Shown here piece after piece: positions 26,844 to 34,774 of a stretch of DNA of 54,020 bases. Each line of letters starts with the position of its first letter. Positions within the stretch are counted from its first letter, which is position 1. Made by a program: the position numbers and the translations under genes. The notes beneath the pieces were generated by a model. The model worked only from the letters and a program-made list of their open reading frames with translations. It searched no databases and had not been told where the DNA came from. Origin of the DNA: an uncultured Erysipelotrichaceae bacterium (GTDB taxonomy: Bacteria > Bacillota_I > Bacilli_A > RFN20 > CAG-826); contig OMWW01000002.1 of assembly GCA_900314865.1 (NCBI GenBank), positions 130,136 to 184,155 of the forward strand. The letters are read 5' to 3'.

Positions 26844-29780
26844 TTATGATGGCAGATATTTATGACTCTGCTCATCATATAAATCACCATTGATATAGTA
26901 AATGTGCTCAGTATTACGAGAATATGTTAATACATATGTGACAAATGTTGGAGAGGTTGCGAAGGCAATTCTCATATATTTCTTATCTCCAGAGGTAACA
27001 ACATCCATTGTTACGGTTCCAGAAGTTGTATTAAATGTCGCATTAAACGAGAATAAGGCTTTGTTTAAATTATTTGGGAAATTGTCATAGGTTGGAGCTT
27101 CTAAAAGGAAATCAACATTTTCAATTGCATCATCTAATGTAATGATATCGTTAGTGTCAATAGTGCCATCGGTTTGTCCTTGAACTGCTAAGAAATAGAC
27201 ATGAGCTTCTCCACTAGCAGCGCCTAAAACATAATCTCCTTTTTCAAGTTTAAAGATGTGTCCATAAAGCGCACCATTATCGCTCATATTGCTACCGTTT
27301 TGGACGGTTTCTGTACCGGTTTCACCAGTTGCAACATCGTATGTGAAATATCTATGTGAGTCGATACTATTAACATTACCTGATTTCATCGTGTATAAAG
27401 CTTTTGTTCCACCACTGAGTTTAGTTGGATCATAGCTATAAACAGTAATATTTGCATTCTTTCCAACAACAGAAACGTTTGCTCCATTATCGTTATCAAT
27501 ATGGAAAACAATAGAGTTAGATGGGTAATAATGAGTTTCACCTTTCGCATTAGTGAATGGCTTTTTATCACCAGGTTTAAAAACAGGCATATAAGAGGAT
27601 AAGCTTGCTAAGGTTTCATTTTCAGAAGAACGGAACATGAAACCAAATCGAGGAGAACCAGCTTCAATAGGAGCGCCGTATTTATCGATTAATTTGTTTT
27701 TGAGATACGCTGCTAAGAAGTCACTATCCGTGTTATACATATAGTTATTTCCACCAGCATCATTCATATGTTCTAAATCAAGTTCAAAGACATAGTTAAA
27801 ATCTCTTTCAAACTCAGTTCCAAATGAACCAGCGTCAAAATAACTTGGGATGGTTGATGCTCTACTAGCGATAAATTCTCCACCTTTTTGGTTATCGTAT
27901 TCCGCGGTCGAGAAATATACTTTGGTCTTAGGGGTGCCGTTAATGATACGACAATCGCCAAGGTTTTCCACCATGCATTGACCATAAGTGACATCAGATC
28001 CAGGTTGACCAATACGAGCAGCTTTTTCATTATATGAAGAGACAACCTTAAAGACACCTAAACCACGATCAACTTCATCTTCGTCTTCGATGACTTTGTT
28101 CCACAAGAAGTCAACCGAGTTAAAGTCAGTAGGAATATCACCAAAATTATATTGACCCCAAACACCATAAGAACTCATGTCTGAGCCAGTTTTAACAATG
28201 TATTGGTTTTCATCTGTATCAGCGTATCTAAGATATTCAGAGAATCTTGTATATGTTTCACTTAACATATTTCCACCGTAAGTGACGTAGTTTAAAGATC
28301 CACGTTGACCAGCGTAAATCGTATCAGTGTTAACAGTGTCTCTTCGAATCATTCCATAAATCTTTGAGAAGTTCATAACACCAATATCACCATGAACCAC
28401 TAATGCTAAATCTGGGTCCATAATATTAGAAACATTCTTACCAATTTCACCAACTAAAGCAGTTTGTGATTCGGCTGCAACTGGATGGTAACCAGTTTCA
28501 TTGAATTGGAATTGACCATTAAAGACATAACAATGATTTAAAGATCCATCAACGTGTCCAGCAATTAAACCGATATTATTGCCGTGGTGATAACCAGTAT
28601 TGTGGTCAGTTTCAATACCTTGGTCAACATAATCACAGAAGATGGTTGCATCAAACTGTTTATCTTCATATTTATAACCCTTTGAATAAAATTCAACAGT
28701 GTAGGTTTGAATAACACGAGAAAAAATATAACCATCAACTTGCACAGAGGCTACTAAATATATTCTGGCGTTAACTTGGTTTAATTTACCAGAGTTAAAT
28801 GCTGCAGAAGAGTCGAGTTCTGTCATATCAATAATCAAATCTTCTGGTGAACTACCATCTAAATCTAAATCACCAATTGGTTTAATAAGTGGAGATGAAG
28901 ATTCTAAAGAATATGTAAATCTTGTTCCTTCTGGGAAAGTCGCATGGAAATATCCGTTATATATATGACCACCATCAATAACATGACTATCAGAGTTGAT
29001 GTCATCTAATGGGGTACCAGTAGAACCATTTAGTTTTTTTAAATAATTCTCTTTATACCCACCAGAAACACCGATAGACGAATCCCATTCATAGAAAGAA
29101 AGAGATGTATCGGTAGCTAAATAAGAAGCGCTATTGAAAATATCATCAATATCTTCAGAGAATAAAGTATTGTCATCATCACCAACGTTGTTGTTATAAC
29201 CCAAAGAAACGACTTTAAGATTATCAAACACCATACCCTCAAGTTTTCCGGTATGAGCAACATAACCAAAAACACCGATATCTTCAGGATTACCATAAAC
29301 CGTTAAGTTTTTGATTGGTAAACCATTACCATTAATAGTGCCAACAAATGGGGTACCTTCTCCACCAATGGTTTTCACCATGGTTCTCTCACAGAAGTCT
29401 TCCATATCTAAATATTTTGTGAAGATAGGATTTCCTTCACTATCATAGCTATCAATGCAACGTAAAGAAGGAACACCATCAATATCAAACATATGTCCGA
29501 TTTGGAAATACATCTTTCCTGGGAAAATACCGAGGTTCTGTAATCTTGTTAAGTTATAGAAATGAATAGGAGTAACAATTTCATATGGGTTTTCTTGGCT
29601 ACCATCTCCAGAGAAGAAGTAGTTTCTTAAACCAATGCTACCATGTAGATATTTATCATCTTCAGTATCAATGTTTGGTCCTAAGAACCAAGCAATAGTA
29701 AGCGCACTAAAAGACAAAACCGCAAAGGAAGAAGTCAAAATACCAGCAACAAGAGAACGAATCGCAAATTTCTTTTTCAT
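26844..29780 (-). CDS. Large surface protein with GLUG-like repeats
   Basis: 978 residues. The N-terminal hydrophobic segment ends in TIAWFLGP, a pattern also seen in TasA/camelysin-type exported proteins. GSQENPYEI and PIHFYNLTRLQNLG follow, then INGNGLPIKNLTVYG and IGVFGYVAHTGKLEG, which look like GLUG/beta-helix repeats, with another near IGLIAGHVDGSLNHC. There is no enzymatic motif. It starts 2 bases after the end of the preceding gene, so the two are co-translated. A structural or adhesive role on the cell surface is inferred. Confidence 0.75.
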   Translation of the reverse strand: MKKKFAIRSLVAGILTSSFAVLSFSALTIAWFLGPNIDTEDDKYLHGSIGLRNYFFSGDGSQENPYEIVTPIHFYNLTRLQNLGIFPGKMYFQIGHMFDIDGVPSLRCIDSYDSEGNPIFTKYLDMEDFCERTMVKTIGGEGTPFVGTINGNGLPIKNLTVYGNPEDIGVFGYVAHTGKLEGMVFDNLKVVSLGYNNNVGDDDNTLFSEDIDDIFNSASYLATDTSLSFYEWDSSIGVSGGYKENYLKKLNGSTGTPLDDINSDSHVIDGGHIYNGYFHATFPEGTRFTYSLESSSPLIKPIGDLDLDGSSPEDLIIDMTELDSSAAFNSGKLNQVNARIYLVASVQVDGYIFSRVIQTYTVEFYSKGYKYEDKQFDATIFCDYVDQGIETDHNTGYHHGNNIGLIAGHVDGSLNHCYVFNGQFQFNETGYHPVAAESQTALVGEIGKNVSNIMDPDLALVVHGDIGVMNFSKIYGMIRRDTVNTDTIYAGQRGSLNYVTYGGNMLSETYTRFSEYLRYADTDENQYIVKTGSDMSSYGVWGQYNFGDIPTDFNSVDFLWNKVIEDEDEVDRGLGVFKVVSSYNEKAARIGQPGSDVTYGQCMVENLGDCRIINGTPKTKVYFSTAEYDNQKGGEFIASRASTIPSYFDAGSFGTEFERDFNYVFELDLEHMNDAGGNNYMYNTDSDFLAAYLKNKLIDKYGAPIEAGSPRFGFMFRSSENETLASLSSYMPVFKPGDKKPFTNAKGETHYYPSNSIVFHIDNDNGANVSVVGKNANITVYSYDPTKLSGGTKALYTMKSGNVNSIDSHRYFTYDVATGETGTETVQNGSNMSDNGALYGHIFKLEKGDYVLGAASGEAHVYFLAVQGQTDGTIDTNDIITLDDAIENVDFLLEAPTYDNFPNNLNKALFSFNATFNTTSGTVTMDVVTSGDKKYMRIAFATSPTFVTYVLTYSRNTEHIYYINGDLYDEQSHKYLPS

Positions 29781-29782
29781 GA

Positions 29783-30730
29783 TTATTCGTCCTCCTTAGG
29801 GGAGAAATAGAATTTGAAATAGAAATCGCAAATCGCAACAATGTCATGAAGATAGACTTTGGTCATTGTATCGCCTAATTCGCTAGGAGCGTAATTAACA
29901 TTAACGTATACAGTGATGACATTCTTGCCTAATGTCGAATCATATGTGAACGTTCTCTCTTTATCGGGTTCAGATAAAACTATTTCAGTTTCATCATTAC
30001 CATAAAAATGAGGATAACTGTCTTTTAATGATGAGAGGTAAGAAATTTTATAATAAATCTCTTCGTTTTCAGACATGTTTTCTGCTTCTGGATCTGGATC
30101 ATATTCAATATAGCTTGGATAATAAGCATGATGGTCATCTCCAACCGTAAAAAGCGGATTGGAGTCTAATAAATCTTCTTCATAGTAGAGATCGAAATTT
30201 GCACAAGATGAAAATAAGAGTTCTTCATCTGAAGGAATGATGTTAAGCAATTTATTAACTGAGGCTTCGAAATAAACATCAGTAAGATCATTGCTTGAAA
30301 TAACAAATTTGTAGATAGAATTACAGTTCATATCTTCTAATTTGTCGCCAAGAACAAGATGATCGACTGGATCATAAATAGTCATCAAAGAAACTTGATG
30401 CCACGAGCCATCGTTATATCCAAATTGTTTTAATTCTTTGTCATATGAATACTTTTTTACATCACCCAATTCTGGAGTTAAGTAATCAGTAACAACGAAA
30501 GCGCTTTCACCAGTGCCATGCGTTGTAGTGCTATATTCAAACTTATATAAATCAATGGAATATAAATCACAGCTTCCTAAATTAACAACTGCGAAATCAT
30601 TACTGTCTATAGTAGAAGACATTTTTAAGGTGAACCAGGAGTAAGCACCACCAAGAACTGCAAGCAATGAAAAAATTGCCACGGAACATGCAGCAATAAT
30701 CTTTAAATTTGATTTCCCGGTCGTTCTCAT
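29783..30730 (-). CDS. Exported TasA/camelysin-like surface protein
   Basis: 315 residues. The hydrophobic N-terminus (about 9-30) ends in GGAYSWFTL, the SWF/AWF motif common at the signal-processing region of TasA/camelysin-like matrix proteins. The rest is Asp/Tyr/Ser rich, beta-prone, with VITVYVNVNYAPSEL near the end. It is the first gene after the c-di-GMP riboswitch; its ATG is about 22 bases beyond the aptamer. A matrix-fibre or pilus-like role is plausible but rests on weak similarity. Confidence 0.65.
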   Translation of the reverse strand: MRTTGKSNLKIIAACSVAIFSLLAVLGGAYSWFTLKMSSTIDSNDFAVVNLGSCDLYSIDLYKFEYSTTTHGTGESAFVVTDYLTPELGDVKKYSYDKELKQFGYNDGSWHQVSLMTIYDPVDHLVLGDKLEDMNCNSIYKFVISSNDLTDVYFEASVNKLLNIIPSDEELLFSSCANFDLYYEEDLLDSNPLFTVGDDHHAYYPSYIEYDPDPEAENMSENEEIYYKISYLSSLKDSYPHFYGNDETEIVLSEPDKERTFTYDSTLGKNVITVYVNVNYAPSELGDTMTKVYLHDIVAICDFYFKFYFSPKEDE

Positions 30731-30744
30731 CTTGTTAGCCTATT

Positions 30745-30820
30745 GTTAGTTAGCAACTGACGATCCCATTGGGACTCTGAAGTTTTGCGTCGCTGGATTA
30801 CTCCAGGTTTGCTTTTTTTA
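30745..30820 (-). promoter_or_regulatory. Cyclic di-GMP-I (GEMM) riboswitch
   Basis: On the minus strand: AGCAA (30813-30809) pairs with TTGCT (30756-30752) to close the aptamer. GCAAACC (30812-30806) is followed by CTGGA-GTAA-TCCAG, a hairpin with a GNRA tetraloop, then GACGCAAA, and a second longer arm before TTGCTAAC. GCAAACC, a GNRA hairpin and GACGCAAA in this order are the GEMM-I hallmarks. No clear terminator separates the aptamer from the ATG at 30730, so control is probably at translation initiation (weak SD AGG at about 10 bases). Confidence 0.85.
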
Positions 30821-30828
30821 CTAATAAG

Positions 30829-30857
30829 ATTTTATTTAATGCCTATAATAAAGTCAA
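30829..30857 (-). promoter_or_regulatory. Promoter of the riboswitch-led operon
   Basis: Minus strand TTGACT (30857-30852), 17-base spacer, TAAAAT (30834-30829). The predicted start near 30822 places the aptamer at the 5' end of the transcript. Confidence 0.7.
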
Positions 30858-31046
30858 TATTTTCTAGAAAATATAAGTTCTATTAAAGGTTCTAATATAA
30901 ATGCTTTAGGATTTTTTTCTGATTAGACCAAAACAAATATTATTTAACCTATTTTTGCTACTTTTTAAGTCAATAATCGCACAGAAACCCACTCTTTTTG
31001 TGTTTTGGAGTAATTAAAAATGTTTACGTTAAATCAGAAAAAATGC

Positions 31047-31075
31047 AAAAAAAATGCAGTCACTCACATGACCGC
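31047..31075 (-). terminator. Intrinsic terminator of the large RNA
   Basis: Minus strand GCGGTCA / TGACTGC (7 bp, one G-T pair) with a TGTGAG loop, followed by A and T8 (31054-31047). Confidence 0.8.
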
Positions 31076-31237
31076 GTAAACCGTTGCTTTGTGGCAGGGA
31101 CGAATCCCTGCTACAAGACACAAGTTAAGTTCCTTTTGGCTGGTGTTGCTTCTTGTTGACGACATGTTAATAGTTGTTCCCATGTCGGTGGCCAGCTTCC
31201 TCTAGTTATTAGCTTCGAGGCTGTCTTCCTCTTCGTC

Positions 31238-31287
31238 GTGTCCGGTGCTGGATTTATTCGATCAAACTTTAACGTCGAGACCAGTGA
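31238..31287 (-). repeat. RNA module copy 3 (diverged)
   Basis: Aligned with copies 1 and 2 it keeps GACAC followed closely by AAGAGG on the minus strand, and its outer stem is CTGG/CCAG where the others have GTGG/CCAC, a compensatory change. Confidence 0.55.
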
Positions 31288-31554
31288 ATTTGCATTCATT
31301 GAGGAACGTACCGATAATCACCACTATTTCAGATGATTCTTTGCTAGGCGACAATTAACAGATAGCGTTTAACTTTCTGAGATTCCTAGTCCAACTTTAG
31401 GAACTTGTCGACTTATCTAGTCTTAAACTCTTTAAGCCATTTCTTTGTGGAGAGATCCCTTTGGAGGTCTTCCATTATCATCACACGTTTGTTGAGTTAT
31501 GTGATTTAGACTTTTGAAATTGTTATTAACAATTTCTTTCGCACCTCTTTGTTC

Positions 31555-31614
31555 GTGTCTGGCGGTGGTTTTACGCTGTTAAGTTCTAACTCAGCTACCA
31601 CTCTATGAGGGAGG
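31555..31614 (-). repeat. RNA module copy 2
   Basis: Matches copy 1 at 58 of 60 bases, 294 bases away. On the minus strand it folds as GTGGT..ACCAC enclosing GCTG..CAGC. Confidence 0.85.
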
Positions 31615-31848
31615 TGAACCGTTTCACTCTTCGAAGAGTGAAGTCGCTTGCGATCATTAACCAGAAGATTTAATTCTGGAACCTTACTATCAACGTCGTG
31701 TAATGGTTGATCTTCGATTCTGCGACTGAACTTCAATACCCCTTTGTAAATCTTGCCTTGCGGTTATTTACTTATTTCACGTTTTGAGTTGACTTTAGCG
31801 TGAACGGTAGATGCAAATTTCATTGTTCATTTGCTGTCCTCTTCGACT

Positions 31849-31908
31849 GTGTCGGGCGGTGGTTTTACGCTGTTAAGTTCTAACTCAGCTACCACTCTAG
31901 GAGGGAGG
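31849..31908 (-). repeat. RNA module copy 1
   Basis: 60-base module nearest the 5' end of the candidate RNA; same GTGGT/ACCAC and GCTG/CAGC hairpin as copy 2, flanked by GGGAGG and GACAC. Confidence 0.85.
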
Positions 31909-32114
31909 ATCGACCCGATTACCACCGAAGTGATAATCATAACTAGTGCAATCGCTAATCCATTGTTTTTTAACTTTGGAACCGCCGTGTCAACTTCGTT
32001 TCCTGCGTCGATTGTCTTGTCTAGATTTGAGATATAAGTAACTATCGTTACTTTTATCTCATCCATGTCCTTTCGGGCTTGGATGTTATCTATTTTCCTC
32101 CTTTTTAATTTTTT

Positions 32115-32120
32115 CGTCAA
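32115..32120 (-). promoter_or_regulatory. Possible -35 box of the large RNA
   Basis: TTGACG on the minus strand; the -10 is weak (GAAAAT at 17 bases). The bases from 32121 to 32242 are extremely A/T rich and could hold an alternative promoter, so the 5' end is uncertain. Confidence 0.35.
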
Positions 32121-32191
32121 GCGTTTTTTTAAAAATTTTTTAACTTTTTTTCTATTTTATATTTATATAAAATAAATTTTAAAAATAATTC

Positions 32192-32215
32192 TATTACGCG
32201 CACACGTGTACTAAT
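32192..32215. promoter_or_regulatory. CGCG(A/C)ACA-type site between the large RNA and the acyltransferase gene
   Basis: ATTACGCGCACACGTGTAC, containing the palindrome ACACGTGT (32202-32209), is a G/C island in an A/T desert. It resembles the sites upstream of malE (42008) and the ABC ATPase gene (45009). Confidence 0.4.
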
Positions 32216-32260
32216 AATAGTTGAATTAAGAATATTTATTTTTTGTGTAATAATTTTTTT

Positions 32261-33511
32261 ATGAAAGAAAAGAAATACCCACAAATAGACCCTAACGCTC
32301 CTACAAAAAGGATATGGTTTATCTTTGCTTTTGTTCTTTGGGCTGCTTCTTTAATATCTAAGATTTCATATAAAACAAAAATTATTAAGCATGATAAATT
32401 ACCAAAGCCACCATACTTACTTTTATCCACTCATGCTTCTTTTATGGACTTCTATCAAGCACTCCTCACCACTTTCCCGCATCGCCCATATTGGATTAGC
32501 ACAGTAGAAGAATTCATTCCACGTTTATTTCTCTTTAGAAGAATTGGAGTTCTTGCTAAAAGAAAATTCACAAACGATCCAAGAAGCGCTCTTAGATATA
32601 TGGAGATTCTCCAAAAAAGAAAAAAGATTCTTGTCATCTATCCAGAAGCTAGATATTCCTTTGATGGAGAAAACGAAAGAATCGATAAGAGCATGGGAAG
32701 ATTTGTCAAAATGGCAAATGTTCCTGTTGTAGTTTTAACAGGACATGGTGATTATTTATATTGTCCTCAATGGAGCGACCGTAAAAATAGAAAGATTAAG
32801 CCAATCACTGCGGAAGTTAGCACTGTTATAAATAAATATGATTTAGAGATAATGTCTCCTGAGGAAATACAAAATAAGATTGAAAATAGTCTCAAGATTT
32901 CTGAAGAAGACTGGATTAGGAAGAACAATATTCTTAACAAATATGAGAATCGCGCTGTTGGACTTGAAAGAATCCTCTATAAGTGTCCACATTGTGGACA
33001 AGAGATGGAAATGTCTAGTGAAACCCACTTCTTAAAATGTAATCACTGTGGAGTGATATATGATTATTTAGAAAATGGTCAACTCAAGTGTATTAACGCA
33101 GAGACAAAGTTTGATTATCCAAGCAAATGGTACAAATGGGAGAAAGAGTGCGTTAAAAGCGAGGTAGAGGCCGGAACATATCATTTTAATGATAATGTTC
33201 GTGTTGAGAAGCTAATGGGCGCTAAAATCGGTTTTGTGCCGTTAAAAGGCAACTATCACCTTGAACACTCCATCAAAGATGGAATAACCATTAAAGGAAT
33301 TGATAATGACTTCGTATTCAATCGTTCATCATTACAAAGCTTCGCAATTCACATTGAATACAATTATGAAGATCGAGGAGCGTTTCTTGAACTCGCTACT
33401 CCTGATGATACATATTTCATCTATCCACTTACAAAAGCATCATATCTAACGAAAATACATTTCGCGGTTGAGCATATATATGACAAGCTCAAAGGTGAAC
33501 TAAAGGGCTAA
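32261..33511 (+). CDS. PlsC-like acyltransferase with C-terminal zinc ribbon and extra domain
   Basis: 416 residues from ATG 32261; the frame opens earlier at a TTG, but that is unlikely as a start. Residues 50-200 are acyltransferase-like: THASFMD (His58, Asp63) and YPEAR (128-131). A zinc ribbon follows with Cys242/245 (CPHCG) and Cys260/263 (CNHCG), then a beta-rich domain of about 130 residues. The ribbon is unusual for this family. The ATG has no SD, and TAATAAT lies 7-13 bases upstream, so the mRNA may be leaderless. It probably acylates a lipid or glycolipid. Confidence 0.85.
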   Translation: MKEKKYPQIDPNAPTKRIWFIFAFVLWAASLISKISYKTKIIKHDKLPKPPYLLLSTHASFMDFYQALLTTFPHRPYWISTVEEFIPRLFLFRRIGVLAKRKFTNDPRSALRYMEILQKRKKILVIYPEARYSFDGENERIDKSMGRFVKMANVPVVVLTGHGDYLYCPQWSDRKNRKIKPITAEVSTVINKYDLEIMSPEEIQNKIENSLKISEEDWIRKNNILNKYENRAVGLERILYKCPHCGQEMEMSSETHFLKCNHCGVIYDYLENGQLKCINAETKFDYPSKWYKWEKECVKSEVEAGTYHFNDNVRVEKLMGAKIGFVPLKGNYHLEHSIKDGITIKGIDNDFVFNRSSLQSFAIHIEYNYEDRGAFLELATPDDTYFIYPLTKASYLTKIHFAVEHIYDKLKGELKG

Positions 33512-33530
33512 TCAATTGATTAGCTTTTTT
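33507..33530 (+). terminator. Terminator after the zinc-ribbon acyltransferase
   Basis: GCTAATCAATTGATTAGC is a perfect palindrome followed by T6; it overlaps the stop codon. Confidence 0.85.
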
Positions 33531-33538
33531 AGTGTAAC

Positions 33539-33569
33539 AAAAAAGGTGATACCTTTTTGAGATACCACC
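33539..33569 (-). terminator. Terminator after the starch-binding lipoprotein gene
   Basis: Minus strand GGTGGTATC / GGTATCACC (9 bp with two G-T pairs), 7-base loop, then T6. Confidence 0.75.
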
Positions 33570-33599
33570 AATTCTATTAATTGTTATTCAATAACGGTA

Positions 33600-34625
33600 T
33601 TAAAGATCGTTAGCAATGCCAAGTGTAATTTGAGCAACGCCTTCTACGAATTCAATAGCAACACCGTAGGAGCCAGTAACTTTAACTTTAATATTTCCTC
33701 CTTCAGGGAAATCAAAATTATCTGCCATTTCTTCTTTATTACTGACTTCATCAGAACCCCAGCTGTATGTCCATGCGCCATCAGCACGAACTTTGAATTC
33801 ATCACCTTCGGCTAAACTAACGATTGTGCCCCAAATGCCTTCTTTTTCTTCCATAGCGACATCGGTTGCCCATCCAGAGCCTTCGAAGCTTCCGATAACA
33901 CCATAAGTGTGATCTTCAGGAATCCATTCTGTAACTTCTTCGTATTCTTGACCTTCTTTTTCTTCGGTCTTAATGAATGCAGTACCATAGTTAAATGTAT
34001 TCTTTGTTGCAACATCATTGTATTCAGCAAAGATAACAGTGTAGATACCAGCACCAGCACTGACTACTGGGTTTTGATCCCAAGCAAATCCGTGTTCATC
34101 TTTTTCTTCTTGCCAGGTTGGGCAGAAGTAATTCTTTAAGTTTTCAACGTGAGCAGTGTGTGGATCTGGTGTCCAAGCTTTGGTCGCCATTTTTTTAAGA
34201 TCTTTACTATATTCGCATTCAATGATCTTGAGACAATATGAACCATCGGCATCATATAAAACGTCGTTTAATAATAATCTTGAAGACCAACCGACAGACT
34301 CAACACCAACTTCAACGCCAGAAATACTATAAATCTTCTTGACTAAGTTGCCTTTTCCTTCAAGTTTTCCACCGACTTCTGCATCGATTTGTTTAGCTTG
34401 TGCTAAAGTGATTTCTTTGAGTTCAAAAGCGTCTCCGCCGTAACCCCATGTGCCGCCACCGGCTTCTTCAGCGGTTTTGCCATCAACTTTTAAGGCCTTA
34501 TCACCAGTGATAAAGTAACCTTTTCTAGCTGGTTGTTCAGGTGTAGATGGTGCATCATTACCACCACATGCTACTAATCCCATCGATGCGATTGAGAGTA
34601 AAGCAGCAACAAAAAGTTTTTTCAT
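33600..34625 (-). CDS. Lipoprotein with SusE/SusF-like starch-binding module
   Basis: 341 residues. Lipobox MGLVACGG places the lipidated Cys at about residue 20. The C-terminal module (about 240-330) reads YGVIGSFEGSGWATDVAM, then EFKVRADGAWTYSWG, the layout of the starch-binding domains of SusE/SusF (tryptophan-rich, GSxxGW start). The middle part is unassigned. It probably holds starch or maltodextrin at the cell surface next to the pullulanase. It has its own promoter (TTGACA-17-TATTAT) and a strong SD (GGAGG). Confidence 0.8.
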   Translation of the reverse strand: MKKLFVAALLSIASMGLVACGGNDAPSTPEQPARKGYFITGDKALKVDGKTAEEAGGGTWGYGGDAFELKEITLAQAKQIDAEVGGKLEGKGNLVKKIYSISGVEVGVESVGWSSRLLLNDVLYDADGSYCLKIIECEYSKDLKKMATKAWTPDPHTAHVENLKNYFCPTWQEEKDEHGFAWDQNPVVSAGAGIYTVIFAEYNDVATKNTFNYGTAFIKTEEKEGQEYEEVTEWIPEDHTYGVIGSFEGSGWATDVAMEEKEGIWGTIVSLAEGDEFKVRADGAWTYSWGSDEVSNKEEMADNFDFPEGGNIKVKVTGSYGVAIEFVEGVAQITLGIANDL

Positions 34626-34659
34626 TATGTGTTTTTCCTCCGAAAATTTTTGTACTTTT

Positions 34660-34688
34660 ATAATAATTCTCTAATTATTATTTGTCAA
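34660..34688 (-). promoter_or_regulatory. Promoter of the starch-binding lipoprotein gene
   Basis: Minus strand TTGACA (34688-34683), 17-base spacer, TATTAT (34665-34660), 35 bases before the ATG. Confidence 0.8.
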
Positions 34689-34704
34689 ATAATTGTATTT
34701 AAAC

Positions 34705-34740
34705 AAAAGACTGGCTTATTAATATCTAATAAAACCAGTC
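34705..34740 (-). terminator. Terminator after pulA
   Basis: Minus strand GACTGG..ATTA / TAAT..CCAGTC stem, then TTTTGTTT. Confidence 0.8.
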
Positions 34741-34774
34741 GATTTTTGCTAAGAAATTTCTAAATTTAATAGAA

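Larger units (their letters stand above)
31047..32097 (-). ncRNA. Candidate large structured non-coding RNA (about 1 kb)
   Basis: No convincing protein gene fits this stretch, yet on the minus strand it is packed with perfect hairpins. Examples in order: CATCCA/TGGATG; AGATA..GTAAC-GATA-GTTAC..TATCT; TTCACTCT/AGAGTGAA; CCAGAA/TTCTGG; GAAATTGTT/AACAATTTC; TTCCTA/TAGGAA; CGACATG/CATGTCG; and TTGT-GCAGGGA-TTCG-TCCCTGC-ACAA. A 60-base module occurs three times (31849, 31555, 31238), the third copy diverged with a compensatory stem change. The stretch ends in a strong terminator. The 5' end is approximate. Size and style recall ornate large RNAs such as ROOL, GOLLD or OLE, but I cannot assign it to any of them. 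Confidence 0.65.

Noticed and set aside
31500..31560. GTGCG-like start suggesting a group II intron
   Set aside because: GTGCGAAAG occurs once on the minus strand, but I see no domain V hairpin, no maturase and no matching 3' end.
31111..31736. 62- and 76-residue frames on the minus strand
   Set aside because: No SD, no recognisable fold, and they lie over hairpins and modules of the candidate RNA.
31827..32120. 97-residue frame on the minus strand with a hydrophobic stretch
   Set aside because: It starts at a TTG in a possible -35 box, has no positioned SD, and its C-terminal part is simply the 60-base RNA module in translation, which is repeated in the 76-residue frame at 31506. The perfect hairpins explain the sequence better than coding.
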